Source: Ruegeria sp. PrR005
GTDB lineage: Bacteria > Pseudomonadota > Alphaproteobacteria > Rhodobacterales > Rhodobacteraceae
Direction of reading: 5' to 3'
Length of the DNA: 64,000 nucleotides
Assembly (NCBI RefSeq): GCF_010500245.1
Contig: NZ_JAAGOX010000056.1
Location: forward strand, 62,001-126,000
Within the stretch, counting starts at the first letter, position 1; the number at the start of each line of letters is the position of its first letter. The notes beneath the pieces are model-generated. The model saw nothing but the letters and a program-made list of their open reading frames with translations. It made no database searches and was not told where the DNA came from. Positions 43,912 to 52,590 of the stretch are shown piece by piece. A program made the position numbers and the translations under genes.

Positions 43912-44916
43912 ATGCTCAGACCCTTCATCTCGTCGCGCACGCTGCATGGCCTTGACGCAGGGCTGGCGCAGAATATCGGTCGCGCCACCGCCCGGCGCGC
44001 ACTGGCGGAATGCGACCTGCCCGCCGACGCACTCGACAATCCACGCTTCTATGTCTGCCAACTGAAGGTAATGCGTTACCTCGACCGAATTTCCCGGCTA
44101 TCCGGCGATGACAATGCGCTGTTTGCGCTGGGACCGTTCGCCAGTGTTGGCAGCTACGGGCTTTTCGGCGACTACGTAACCTCAGCTACCACCTTTGGCG
44201 AGGCCCTGCGCCTGACCCGCGATCTGATGCAATATCACGTCTCGCTGGACCGGCTGTCCATGGGGCAAACCTGCGAAGGGTTCCGCATCACCTATCACGC
44301 CGCCATCCGAAACGCCGAAAGCTATTGGCACTACGCCCCGCTTGCCTTGGGCGTTGTCCTCAGCATCGCGGCCCCCTACATCGGCAACCGCTACCGCCGG
44401 GCCGTGTTGCTGAACCTCCCGAAACCGCGCAAAGTCACGCCTTACGAGGCGTACTTCGGCTGTGATGTTCTGTTCGATCAGCCCGAACTGGTTCTGCTAT
44501 TGGAGCCCGAGGCCGAATATGCCCGGCGGCCCCGCCCCTTGACCAGCGCCGTTACGCTGGCCGATGTCGCGCGCGACGCCTTTGGCTCGGCGCCACAGAC
44601 TCTTGTCGAGACGGTCCGGGCGCTGGTGCGTGCGAATCTGACGGATGACCCCGGGATTGACCGGATAGCGCAACAGCTCGACATGTCCACCCGCACGCTT
44701 CGCCGCCGTATCGAGGAACAGGGGACCAGTTTCCGCGATCTTGCCCGCGTGGTGAGGGTGGAAATGGCGCAGGATCTGATCCTGGGTTCGGGGCTGGATC
44801 TGGCCGAAATCTCGCAACGGGTCGGCTATTCCCACAGCTCCCATCTGGGTCGCGCCTTTCGCCAGGTTACCGGCATGACCCCATCCGAGGCGCGGGCGGT
44901 GCGACCTGACGGGTGA
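43912..44916 (+). CDS. AraC-family transcriptional regulator
   Basis: 334 residues from ATG 43912 (CGGGAGAGAC before it). The N-terminal two thirds is the arabinose-binding-like domain of the OruR/ArgR-like AraC group; the C-terminal HTH pair contains IDRIAQQLDMSTRTLRRRIEEQG and ISQRVGYSHSSHLGRAFRQVTG. It precedes, in the same direction, a DUF1254 protein and an outer-membrane protein that may be its targets. Confidence 0.88.
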   Translation: MLRPFISSRTLHGLDAGLAQNIGRATARRALAECDLPADALDNPRFYVCQLKVMRYLDRISRLSGDDNALFALGPFASVGSYGLFGDYVTSATTFGEALRLTRDLMQYHVSLDRLSMGQTCEGFRITYHAAIRNAESYWHYAPLALGVVLSIAAPYIGNRYRRAVLLNLPKPRKVTPYEAYFGCDVLFDQPELVLLLEPEAEYARRPRPLTSAVTLADVARDAFGSAPQTLVETVRALVRANLTDDPGIDRIAQQLDMSTRTLRRRIEEQGTSFRDLARVVRVEMAQDLILGSGLDLAEISQRVGYSHSSHLGRAFRQVTGMTPSEARAVRPDG

Positions 44917-44999
44917 TCCGATTGAACTTGGCCGGAAATGGTTACCGGTTGAGGCGCTTTGGTGGCTAGTCTTTCGCCAAACGCAAAGGGAGTACGTTC

Positions 45000-46010
45000 A
45001 TGCCGTTTTCCAAACTGGCCATCGCCGCTGCACTGACTTGTATCGGGGCCGCAACAGCGGTGTTTGCCGAATCCGTGCCGGTTACCGTCGACAATTTCGC
45101 GCGTGCTGAAACCAACGAGATCATGAAATCTTATGTCGATGCAGTCGGCATCGGAGAATGGGCCCACAACCGGGTGCCGACGCCGCTGGATCAACAGCCG
45201 GTGGTGCGGATGAACCGTGACACGCTTTACTCCGCTGCGGTGGTCGACATGAGCACCCCGGTCACCATCGTCAAACCCGACAGCGACCGCTTTCAGTCGA
45301 TGCTGCTGATCAACGAAGACCATTCGATGATGCCGGCCGTGCACGAGGACGGCACCTTCACCATTCCGCCTTCGCTGGTTGGCACCCGCTATCTGATTGT
45401 GGTGATCCGGACCTTTGTCAATCCCAACGACCCCGAGGACGTCAAGGCCGCCAACGCGCTCCAGGACCAGTTGCAGATCGTCCAGCCCGACAAGGGATCA
45501 TTCGAGATCCCCGACTGGGATCCCGAAAGCCTGGCCCGCGTCCGCGACGCGATCAAGGTGCTGGGCAGCACCCGCACCGACACCAACCCCTATTTCGGGC
45601 AAAAGAGGCTCTTGAACCCGCTCTATCACCTGATCGGCACCGCTCTCGGCTGGGGCGGCAATCCGCCCGAAGCCGCAGTCTACAAAACGGTCTTCATCGA
45701 GCAAAACGACGGAACGCCCTATACCGTTACGGTCAAGGACGTTCCGGTCGACGGCTTCTGGTCGATCACCGTTTATAATGCCGAGGGCTTCATGGAACCC
45801 AACGACCTTGGTGTGAACTCCTATAACAACGTCACCGCAACGCCCAACCAGGACGGTGGCTATACGATCAATTTCGGTGGCTGCGAGGACGGGCGCATCA
45901 ACTGCATCCCGATCATGCCGGGGTGGAACGCGGTAATCCGCCAGTACCAGCCCCGCCCCGAACTCATCGACGGCAGCTGGCAGTTCCCCGATTTCCAGCC
46001 TGCGGGCTGA
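45000..46010 (+). CDS. exported DUF1254/DUF1214 protein
   Basis: 336 residues with signal peptide MPFSKLAIAAALTCIGAATA (cleavage after VFA). It shows the DUF1254 segment near VVRMNRDTLYSAAVVD and the DUF1214 segment near DVPVDGFWSITVYNAEGF. Proteins of this pair of domains are periplasmic, widespread in proteobacteria and of unknown biochemical activity; some are induced by stress or in biofilms. RBS AAGGGAGTACGTTC is good. Next gene is an outer-membrane barrel. Confidence 0.85.
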   Translation: MPFSKLAIAAALTCIGAATAVFAESVPVTVDNFARAETNEIMKSYVDAVGIGEWAHNRVPTPLDQQPVVRMNRDTLYSAAVVDMSTPVTIVKPDSDRFQSMLLINEDHSMMPAVHEDGTFTIPPSLVGTRYLIVVIRTFVNPNDPEDVKAANALQDQLQIVQPDKGSFEIPDWDPESLARVRDAIKVLGSTRTDTNPYFGQKRLLNPLYHLIGTALGWGGNPPEAAVYKTVFIEQNDGTPYTVTVKDVPVDGFWSITVYNAEGFMEPNDLGVNSYNNVTATPNQDGGYTINFGGCEDGRINCIPIMPGWNAVIRQYQPRPELIDGSWQFPDFQPAG

Positions 46011-46016
46011 TCCGGC

Positions 46017-46044
46017 GCACCCCGTGGCGCTTGCTTCGGGGTGC
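46017..46044 (+). terminator. hairpin after the DUF1254 gene
   Basis: Perfect 8-bp stem GCACCCCG/CGGGGTGC with a 12-nt loop, 7 bp after the stop. No T-run. Confidence 0.4.
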
Positions 46045-46094
46045 CTCATATGCGACGGTTGGAATGGAACGCCATCGCTTCCCCGGAGACGATC

Positions 46095-46835
46095 ATGAAA
46101 CCACTGCCTTCCACAGCTTTTGCGCTGGCTTTTGCGGCGGCAACGCCGCTCGCGGCCCAACAATCCAACTGGCAATACGAGGCGACGGTCTATCTCTTCA
46201 CCGCCGAGACCGAGACCGGCGTCACCACGCCCACCGGCACCATCGAGGGCACCCTCAGCTTCAAGGACGCGCTCGACAATCTCGACTTCGCCTTCATGGG
46301 CGCGTTCGGCGCCAGCAACGGCCAGTGGAGCTTTCTGGCCGATTACATGCTGACCGACATCTCCTTTGGCAACCCGACGCCGGGCGGTGCCTTTTCGGGC
46401 ATCAACACGGCGGCCAAGACGCAGGTGCTGAACGCCTATGCCGCCTACCGCGTGCACCAGACGCCCGATCTCGCCGTCGACCTTGCCGCCGGTCTGCGCT
46501 GGTTCGACACCCGCACCACGCTGACGGCACTGCCAGGGATCCTGCCGGGGCGTACCGTTGTGGCCAACGACAACTGGGTCGACCCGGTGATCGGCCTGCG
46601 CGCCCAGGTCCGGATGTCCGACAAGTGGAGCGGCATCGCCTTCTTCGACTATGGCGGCTTCCAGAGCGACAGCGAAAGCTGGCAGGCGCTGCTCACCGCC
46701 GACTACCAGTTGAACGACAACTGGCGGCTGCGGTTCGGTTATCGCCATCTGTCGGTCGATCACACGCTGTCGAACGGCAACGACTACTCGTTCACCCAGT
46801 CCGGCCCGGTCTTCGGCGCCACCTACCGGTTCTGA
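46095..46835 (+). CDS. outer-membrane beta-barrel protein
   Basis: 246 residues from ATG 46095, with signal peptide MKPLPSTAFALAFAAATPLAA. The mature protein alternates hydrophobic and polar residues in many strands and ends in ATYRF with a terminal phenylalanine, the Bam recognition signal. It has no plug or conserved enzyme site. It resembles small unknown barrels annotated in roseobacters. It lies downstream of the DUF1254 gene with a hairpin between. Confidence 0.8.
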   Translation: MKPLPSTAFALAFAAATPLAAQQSNWQYEATVYLFTAETETGVTTPTGTIEGTLSFKDALDNLDFAFMGAFGASNGQWSFLADYMLTDISFGNPTPGGAFSGINTAAKTQVLNAYAAYRVHQTPDLAVDLAAGLRWFDTRTTLTALPGILPGRTVVANDNWVDPVIGLRAQVRMSDKWSGIAFFDYGGFQSDSESWQALLTADYQLNDNWRLRFGYRHLSVDHTLSNGNDYSFTQSGPVFGATYRF

Positions 46836-46894
46836 CCCGGCTTGGCGCCGCCGCCCGGCTGCCGTAAGAACGGTGTTTTCAGCCGGAGACCGAC

Positions 46895-47749
46895 ATGACC
46901 AGCGACTGGATTGCCCTCGACTGGACCACCACGCGCCGCCGCCTCTGGGTGATGCGCGGCCGCGACGTGCTAGACGAGGCCGTCGATGACGGCCCGCGCC
47001 CCGCCGATGCCGCCTCGATCCTCGCACTTGTGGCCGGACGGCACGCGGGGCAGGGGGTGCCGGTCGTAGCCTGTGGTCCGCTTGGCCCGGTGCGCGACAC
47101 CGTGCCCTGCATCCCGCTTGCGGGCAGCCTCTGGCAGATCGACCTCGGCGACCCGCGCGTGGCGCTGCATGCGGTGCCGGGGCTGAGACAGGCGCAGCCC
47201 GCCGACATGATGCAGGGCGACGAAACCCGCGTTGCCGGGTTCCTGGCGCTGAACCCCGGCTGGGACGGGGTGATCTGCCTGGTGGGCGAAACCAGCCGCT
47301 GGGTGCATGTCAGCGCCGGTGAAGTCGTCAGTTTCCGCAGCTTCCTGTTCGGCGCGCTGATCTCGGCGGTGACCGCCGGCACCCAGCTCGGCCGTTGGCT
47401 CACCACCTCCGATCTCGACGGCGCCGCCTTTACCGACGCGGTCGCCGATGGCCTCTCGCGTCCCGAACAGGTGCTGGCGCGACTCTGGTCCGCCCATGCC
47501 GACGCCACGCTCAGCGCCCTGCCGCCCGAGGTGGCGCGGGCGCGGATCCTCGGCGGCCTGATCGGGGCCGAGCTGGCGGCGACGCGCCCCTTCTGGCTGG
47601 GTCAGCAACTGGCGGTGCTGGGCGAAGGCGAGATGCCGCGCCTGCATGTCGACGCGCTGGCCGCCCAGGGGGCGCCCGCTACCCTAGGCGACGCCCCCCG
47701 CATGACCCGCGAAGGGCTGATTGCCGCATGGAAGTCGCTGGCGTCTTGA
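46895..47749 (+). CDS. dgoK: 2-dehydro-3-deoxygalactonokinase (DgoK-like)
   Basis: 284 residues. WIALDWTTTRRRLWVM matches the N-terminal phosphate-binding loop of DgoK (W-I-A-x-D-W-G-T-T-x-x-R), and VPGLRQAQPADMMQGDETRVAGFL its conserved middle. The usual Gly of DWGTT is Thr (DWTTT), a notable change. It phosphorylates 2-dehydro-3-deoxygalactonate before aldolase cleavage. The DgoA aldolase and galactonate dehydratase normally found beside it are absent here. Mono- or bicistronic with the thioesterase 54 bp on. Confidence 0.8.
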   Translation: MTSDWIALDWTTTRRRLWVMRGRDVLDEAVDDGPRPADAASILALVAGRHAGQGVPVVACGPLGPVRDTVPCIPLAGSLWQIDLGDPRVALHAVPGLRQAQPADMMQGDETRVAGFLALNPGWDGVICLVGETSRWVHVSAGEVVSFRSFLFGALISAVTAGTQLGRWLTTSDLDGAAFTDAVADGLSRPEQVLARLWSAHADATLSALPPEVARARILGGLIGAELAATRPFWLGQQLAVLGEGEMPRLHVDALAAQGAPATLGDAPRMTREGLIAAWKSLAS

Positions 47750-47803
47750 GCCCCGGCAGCGATAGGGGCAAGAGAGACAGATAACCGTCACAAAGGGCGA
47801 CAG

Positions 47804-48208
47804 ATGAGCTTTACCACCGAAATCGAAGTCCGGTTCAAGCATTGCGATCCGGCCGGCATCGTGTTCTTCCCACGCTATTTCGAAATGATAAACGACGTGG
47901 TCGAAGACTGGTTCGCCACCGATCTGGACCTGCCGTTTCACGAGTTGGTCAAGGAAAACGGCGCTCCCACGGCGCAGATCCAGGCCACTTTCACCGCGCC
48001 CTCGCTGCATGGTGATGTGCTCACCTTTCGGCTGACGCCCACCCGGATCGGCAATTCAAGCCTCGATTACGAGCTGACCGCTCATTGCGGCGACGAGTTG
48101 CGCCTGCGGGCCAACGCCACGCTGGTGCATGTGGCCCGGCTGGGCCGCTCGCTGGCCTGGCCCCAGGCCATCCGCGAGCGGGTCTCGGCTCAGATCGCCA
48201 GCGCCTGA
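47804..48208 (+). CDS. acyl-CoA thioesterase, 4-hydroxybenzoyl-CoA thioesterase type
   Basis: 134 residues, single hotdog domain. FKHCDPAGIVFFPRYFE carries the catalytic aspartate (D15) in the arrangement of Pseudomonas 4-hydroxybenzoyl-CoA thioesterase. The physiological thioester is unknown; related proteins hydrolyse several aryl and acyl-CoAs. It overlaps the convergent gph gene by 19 bp. Confidence 0.88.
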   Translation: MSFTTEIEVRFKHCDPAGIVFFPRYFEMINDVVEDWFATDLDLPFHELVKENGAPTAQIQATFTAPSLHGDVLTFRLTPTRIGNSSLDYELTAHCGDELRLRANATLVHVARLGRSLAWPQAIRERVSAQIASA

Positions 48209-48846
48209 GCGACCAGTCCCGGCAGGTCGGCAAAGGCGTCAAAGGCGGCCCGGTGCGGCAGCGCTGAGACCGGGCTCTTGCGATAGCCTTCGGTGTAGAG
48301 CAGGAACGGCACGCCCGCATTCTGCGCGGTCTCGGCATCCACCTCGCTGTCGCCGACATAAAGGCGCGGCAGATCCGGCAGGGCGGCAAAACTGGCGTGG
48401 AGCATGCCCGGTTCCGGCTTGCGCGTCGGTAGGCTGTCACCGCCGATCACCACGTCAAAGAACCGCGCCAGCCCCAGATCGGCCAGCACCTGTCGCGCCG
48501 GTCCTTCGGGTTTGTTGGTGCAGATCCCCAGCGCCGCGCCGTCCCCGGCAAGCCGTTCCAGCGCCGCGACCACCCCGGGATAGGGCACGGTCAGGCTGGA
48601 GTTCGAGCGATTGTACTCCTCCAGCGTCGCCGCCGTCAGTTCCGCATGCCGCCCCATGTCGAGCCCGACACGCCCGATCACCTGCGCCACCAGGTTCGGC
48701 AACCCCTTGCCGACGAAAGAGGTCACCGTCGCCAGGTCGAGTGGCCCGTGCCCCTCGGCCGCCAGCATCCGGTTGACGGCGGCGGTGATGTCCGGGGCGC
48801 TGTCGATCAGCGTGCCGTCCAGGTCGAAAACGATGGCTGCGGTCAT
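48190..48846 (-). CDS. gph: phosphoglycolate phosphatase
   Basis: 218 residues from ATG 48846 (GGAGAATGCC before it). HAD-family motifs: FDLDGTLIDSAPD (nucleophile D9, D11), the cap domain, CTNKPEG, KPEPGML (motif III lysine) and VGDSEVDAETA (acidic motif IV). PDITAAVN and the length fit Gph, which hydrolyses 2-phosphoglycolate from oxygenation or DNA repair. A second HAD substrate cannot be excluded. Confidence 0.9.
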   Translation of the reverse strand: MTAAIVFDLDGTLIDSAPDITAAVNRMLAAEGHGPLDLATVTSFVGKGLPNLVAQVIGRVGLDMGRHAELTAATLEEYNRSNSSLTVPYPGVVAALERLAGDGAALGICTNKPEGPARQVLADLGLARFFDVVIGGDSLPTRKPEPGMLHASFAALPDLPRLYVGDSEVDAETAQNAGVPFLLYTEGYRKSPVSALPHRAAFDAFADLPGLVAQALAI

Positions 48847-48931
48847 GGCATTCTCCGGTTGCGATTGCCGATCCCTGCCTGCTTGGTCCGCGTTGCGCAA
48901 CCCCTATGTGCGACCCTCGCGGGCCGCACAT

Positions 48932-48967
48932 GCCTCCGGCGGGAGTACTTTGGACCAGAAAGAAGCC
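48932..48967 (+). repeat. dispersed intergenic element, copy 5 (plus orientation)
   Basis: GCCTCCGGCGGGAGTACTTT then GGACCAGAAAGAAGCC. Both neighbours (gph start, oxidoreductase end) are minus-strand genes, so the element is antisense to them. Confidence 0.65.
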
Positions 48968-48979
48968 ACAAGCCGTTAC

Positions 48980-49032
48980 TGCTTCTTTCTGGTGGAAAAC
49001 ACTCCGGGGGGTCTGGGGGGCTGGCCCCCCAG
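48980..49032 (-). repeat. dispersed intergenic element, copy 6 (minus orientation), terminator of the oxidoreductase gene
   Basis: On the minus strand: stem GGGGGG/CCCCCC with loop CCAG (49015-49030), then GTGTTTTCC and ACCAGAAAGAAGC. Sense to the large oxidoreductase ending at 49047. With copy 5 it forms a 13-bp perfect inverted repeat (48954-48966 / 48981-48993). Confidence 0.65.
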
Positions 49033-49046
49033 CGGTCAGTGCGGGA

Positions 49047-52000
49047 TCAGCGGGTGCCTAGCAGGCGGGCCGCCTCGGCTCTCGCGCGCTGGGCCGAGGC
49101 GATGCGCACGGGGCCGTAGCCGCGGATCTCGTCGGCGGATTCGAGTGCCGCAAGCGCCGTTTCGGGGTCTGTACAAAACGGCACATTCGCCATCAGATCG
49201 CTGTACCAAACGGTCAATTCGCGGTGCAATCTGGCCTCGGCGTGATAGCCGAACGGATTGAACCGCGACCCGCGCAGTCCCTTCATCCGCGCAAGTCCCC
49301 GCAAGACAGGCGTCATCCAAGGACCAAACGCACGCTTTGCCGGCCGCCCGCGCGCATCGGTTTTCCGGCTCAGAAGCGGCGGCGCCATGTGGTATTTCAC
49401 CGTGAAATCGCCGTCGAATTTGTCGGCCAGTTCGCGGGTAAACAGATCGGCGGTCATCAGCCGGGCCACTTCGAATTCATCCTTGTAAGCCAACAGCTTG
49501 AAGAGGTTTCTTGCGGCCGCGTGCAGCATCTCCTCGCTGGCCTGCGGCATCGCCGCGCGAAAGCTTTGCAACTGGTCGGTGTAGCGCTTGGCATAGGCCG
49601 CGTCCTGATACTCGGCCAGAAACGCGGCCCGGCGGGCAACCATTTGATCATAAGTCTCTTTTTCCGACTCAGCCTCGCCGTATCCGTCCAGTCGCGTTGG
49701 GTCCGAGGCCATCGCCCGACCCACCGCAAAAGCCAGGCGGTTCTTTTCCACCGCCACGCCATTGAGCAGGATCGCCTGACCCAGAGCGGTCAGGCTGACG
49801 GGCACCAACCCCTGCTGCCAGGCGTAGCCCAGCATCATGACATTGGCGAAAACCGCGTCGCCCAGGAGTGTTTCCGCTGCCTCGTTGGCATTGAAACCAT
49901 TGACATTTTCTGACCCGACCACGGCGGAAATTGCCGTCTCGCGCGTGTCGATCTTCAATTGTGCGTCGCGATGCAGCACCAGATCGCCGGTCGGCATCTC
50001 GGCCCGGTTCAGCACAATCTTTGTGCCGTTGCGGTAATGCGCCGAGGCCTTGGGCGCGGAGCTGACCACCATGTCACAGCCGATCACCGCATCCGCGCCA
50101 CCGGTGTCGATACGCACCTGATTGAGCGCGTCCGGGCGGGCGCCCAGACGTATGTAACTGAGAACAGTGCCGAATTTCTGCGCAAACCCGGTGAAATCCA
50201 GCACAGATGCGCCCAGCCCTTCGAGATGGGCGGCCATGGTGATCAGCGCGCCCACGGTAACAACGCCGGTGCCGCCGACCCCGGTGACCAGCAGGTCAAA
50301 AGGGTCGGACAGCGCGGGCAGGGTGGGCATGGGCAGGCCGCTTTCCAACTGCTCCAGATCCAGTTTGACCGCGCGCTTGCGCCGGGTGGCGCCCTCGACG
50401 GTGACGAAGCTGGGGCAGAATCCGTTCAGGCAGGAGAAATCCTTGTTGCAGGAGCTGAGGTTGATCTTGCGCTTGCGGCCCAGCGGGGTCTCGCGTGGCT
50501 CGACGCTGAGACAGTTCGAAGCGACCGAGCAGTCGCCGCAGCCCTCGCAGACCAGATCGTTGATCCAGGCAAAGCGCTTGGGGTCTTCGATCTTGCCACG
50601 CTTGCGGCGGCGGCGCTTTTCGGTGGCACAGGTCTGTTCGTAGATCAGCACGGTGACGCCCTTGATCTCGCGCAGCTCTTTTTGCACCGGCATCAGCTCG
50701 GCCCGGTCGTGGAACGTGGTGCCGGCGGGGAAATCGGCGCGCGAGAATTTCTCGATGTCGTCCGAGACCAGCGCGATGCGCGCGACCCCCTCGGCGCGGC
50801 AGGTCTGGGCGATGCCCGAGACGCTGACCGGCCCGTCGACCGGCTGGCCGCCGGTCATCGCAACCGCATCGTTATAGAGGATCTTGTAGGTGATGTTGGT
50901 GCCTGCCGCGACAGCCTGCCGGATCGCGAGCGAGCCGGAGTGATACCAGGTGCCTTCGCCCAGGTTCTGGAAAATATGCTTGCCGCCGTTGAACTTGGAC
51001 GCCACCACATGCGGCACACCCTCGCCGCCCATCTGGGCGTATCCGTCGGTGTCGCGGTTCATCCAACTGGCCATCACGTGACAGCCGATGCCGCTGTTGG
51101 CGCGCGAGCCTTCGGGCACCTTGGTCGAGGTATTGTGCGGACATCCCGAGCAGAAATAGGGGGTGCGGGTGGCACCCGGCACCGCGATCACGGGGGGCGG
51201 CGTTTCGGTCAGCGCGCGGGCGCGGGAGGGCAGGTTCTCCTCAGGGAAGAACGCATCCAGACGCGCGGCCACCACGGGGGCCAGCATCAGCGGGCTCAGC
51301 TCGCCGGTCCAGGGGATCAGCGGCTCGCCTTGTTCGTCGTATTTGCCGACCATCCGGTGCGGTTTGTCGCCCGGCCAGTCATAGAAATACTCCTTGAACT
51401 GGCTCTCGATGATGCCGCGCTTTTCCTCGACCACCAGCACCTCCTGCTTGCCGCGCACAAAGCGCAGGGCGTTGCGGCGGGCCAGCGGCCAGACCATGCC
51501 GACCTTGTAGATGTCGATGCCAAGCGCGCGGCATTTGGCCTCTTCCAGACCCAAGAGGCGCAGCGCCTCCATCAGGTCGAGATGCCCCTTGCCGGTGGTG
51601 ACAAAGCCGAAGCGGGCGTTGGGAAGGTCATAGATGCGCCGGTCGATCGGGTTTTCCTCGGCAAAGGCGCGCACGGCGCGCAGCTTGGCTTGGATGCGGA
51701 TCTCGATCTCGGGGCTGGGCAGGTCGGCGCGTCGGACGTGCAGGCCACCGGCGGGTAGGTCGATCTGCGGCAGGGTGAACTGACGATCCGGGCGCAGCTC
51801 GACCGAGCGGCCGCTTTCCACTGTTTCGCTGATCGCCTTGAACCCGACCCAGGTGCCCGAGAAGCGCGACAGCGCCAGGCCATATTCGCCGAATTCCAGG
51901 TATTCCTCGACTGAGGCGGGGTTCAGCGTTGGCATGAACCAGGCCATGAAAGCCACGTCGGACTGGTGTGGCATCGAGCTGGAGACGCAGCCGTGGTCGT

Positions 52001-52451
52001 CGCCCGCCACCACCAGCACACCGCCCTTGGGTGCGCTGCCATAGGCGTTGCCGTGTTTCAGCGCATCGCCCGAGCGGTCCACCCCCGGCCCCTTGCCGTA
52101 CCACATCGAGAAGATGCCCTCGTGCTGGCAATCGGGGTCCAGCACCGCCTGTTGTGCCCCCAGAACGGCGGTGGCGCCCAGATCCTCGTTCACCGCGGGC
52201 ATGAAGGTGATGCGATCCTGCTCCAGCCGTGCCTTGGCGCGCCACATTTCCAGATCCAGTCCGCCCAGCGGCGAGCCCCGGTATCCCGAGACGAAGCCCG
52301 CGGTGTTCAGCCCGGCGGCGCGGTCGCGGCGGGCCTGATCCATCATGATCCGCACCAGCGCCTGGGTTCCGGTCAAAAACACCCGGCCGGTGATCTGGTC
52401 GTAACGGTCCTCCAGCGCATAGCTGCGCAGGGCGGGGGCGGGATGGGTCAT
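49047..52451 (-). CDS. indolepyruvate:ferredoxin oxidoreductase (fused IorA-IorB type)
   Basis: 1134 residues, one chain containing what archaea split into IorA and IorB. The N-terminal pyruvate-oxidoreductase-like domain comes first, then the TPP-binding domain with FCSGCPHNTSTKVPEG, a ferredoxin-like cysteine cluster near residues 630-680 (VCEGCGDCS, then CLSVEPRETPL and SSCNKDFSCLNGFCPSF), and the C-terminal gamma-type domain (TGVGGTGVVTVGALITMAAH). It oxidatively decarboxylates aryl-pyruvates from aromatic amino-acid transamination to aryl-acetyl-CoA. Phenylpyruvate would give phenylacetyl-CoA, the substrate of the paa operon in the same window. Divergent from an Lrp/AsnC regulator. Confidence 0.92.
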   Translation of the reverse strand: MTHPAPALRSYALEDRYDQITGRVFLTGTQALVRIMMDQARRDRAAGLNTAGFVSGYRGSPLGGLDLEMWRAKARLEQDRITFMPAVNEDLGATAVLGAQQAVLDPDCQHEGIFSMWYGKGPGVDRSGDALKHGNAYGSAPKGGVLVVAGDDHGCVSSSMPHQSDVAFMAWFMPTLNPASVEEYLEFGEYGLALSRFSGTWVGFKAISETVESGRSVELRPDRQFTLPQIDLPAGGLHVRRADLPSPEIEIRIQAKLRAVRAFAEENPIDRRIYDLPNARFGFVTTGKGHLDLMEALRLLGLEEAKCRALGIDIYKVGMVWPLARRNALRFVRGKQEVLVVEEKRGIIESQFKEYFYDWPGDKPHRMVGKYDEQGEPLIPWTGELSPLMLAPVVAARLDAFFPEENLPSRARALTETPPPVIAVPGATRTPYFCSGCPHNTSTKVPEGSRANSGIGCHVMASWMNRDTDGYAQMGGEGVPHVVASKFNGGKHIFQNLGEGTWYHSGSLAIRQAVAAGTNITYKILYNDAVAMTGGQPVDGPVSVSGIAQTCRAEGVARIALVSDDIEKFSRADFPAGTTFHDRAELMPVQKELREIKGVTVLIYEQTCATEKRRRRKRGKIEDPKRFAWINDLVCEGCGDCSVASNCLSVEPRETPLGRKRKINLSSCNKDFSCLNGFCPSFVTVEGATRRKRAVKLDLEQLESGLPMPTLPALSDPFDLLVTGVGGTGVVTVGALITMAAHLEGLGASVLDFTGFAQKFGTVLSYIRLGARPDALNQVRIDTGGADAVIGCDMVVSSAPKASAHYRNGTKIVLNRAEMPTGDLVLHRDAQLKIDTRETAISAVVGSENVNGFNANEAAETLLGDAVFANVMMLGYAWQQGLVPVSLTALGQAILLNGVAVEKNRLAFAVGRAMASDPTRLDGYGEAESEKETYDQMVARRAAFLAEYQDAAYAKRYTDQLQSFRAAMPQASEEMLHAAARNLFKLLAYKDEFEVARLMTADLFTRELADKFDGDFTVKYHMAPPLLSRKTDARGRPAKRAFGPWMTPVLRGLARMKGLRGSRFNPFGYHAEARLHRELTVWYSDLMANVPFCTDPETALAALESADEIRGYGPVRIASAQRARAEAARLLGTR

Positions 52452-52542
52452 CGCGAAATCCTGAAAGAGAGAGGCAAGCGGTAGAATAAGCCCGTCATTT
52501 TGAAAATTCTTGCCAGAATGAACTGCATACTCTCGACATGAT

Positions 52543-52586
52543 GGTTATTTTTTCCGATTATTAGCTGAAAATCGAAGGGAATAACC
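52543..52586. promoter_or_regulatory. inverted repeat in the Ior / Lrp divergent promoter
   Basis: GGTTATT (52543-52549) and AATAACC (52580-52586), spacer 30 bp, in an AT-rich stretch directly before the Lrp start. Plausible Lrp/AsnC self-regulation and ior control site. Confidence 0.4.
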
Positions 52587-52590
52587 AATT

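Noticed and set aside
48932-49032. Inverted pair as ends of an insertion sequence
   Set aside because: Only 14 bp lie between the arms; no transposase and no target duplication seen.
49959-51758. 599-codon plus-strand frame inside the indolepyruvate oxidoreductase
   Set aside because: Antisense shadow of a gene with clear TPP and iron-sulfur motifs.
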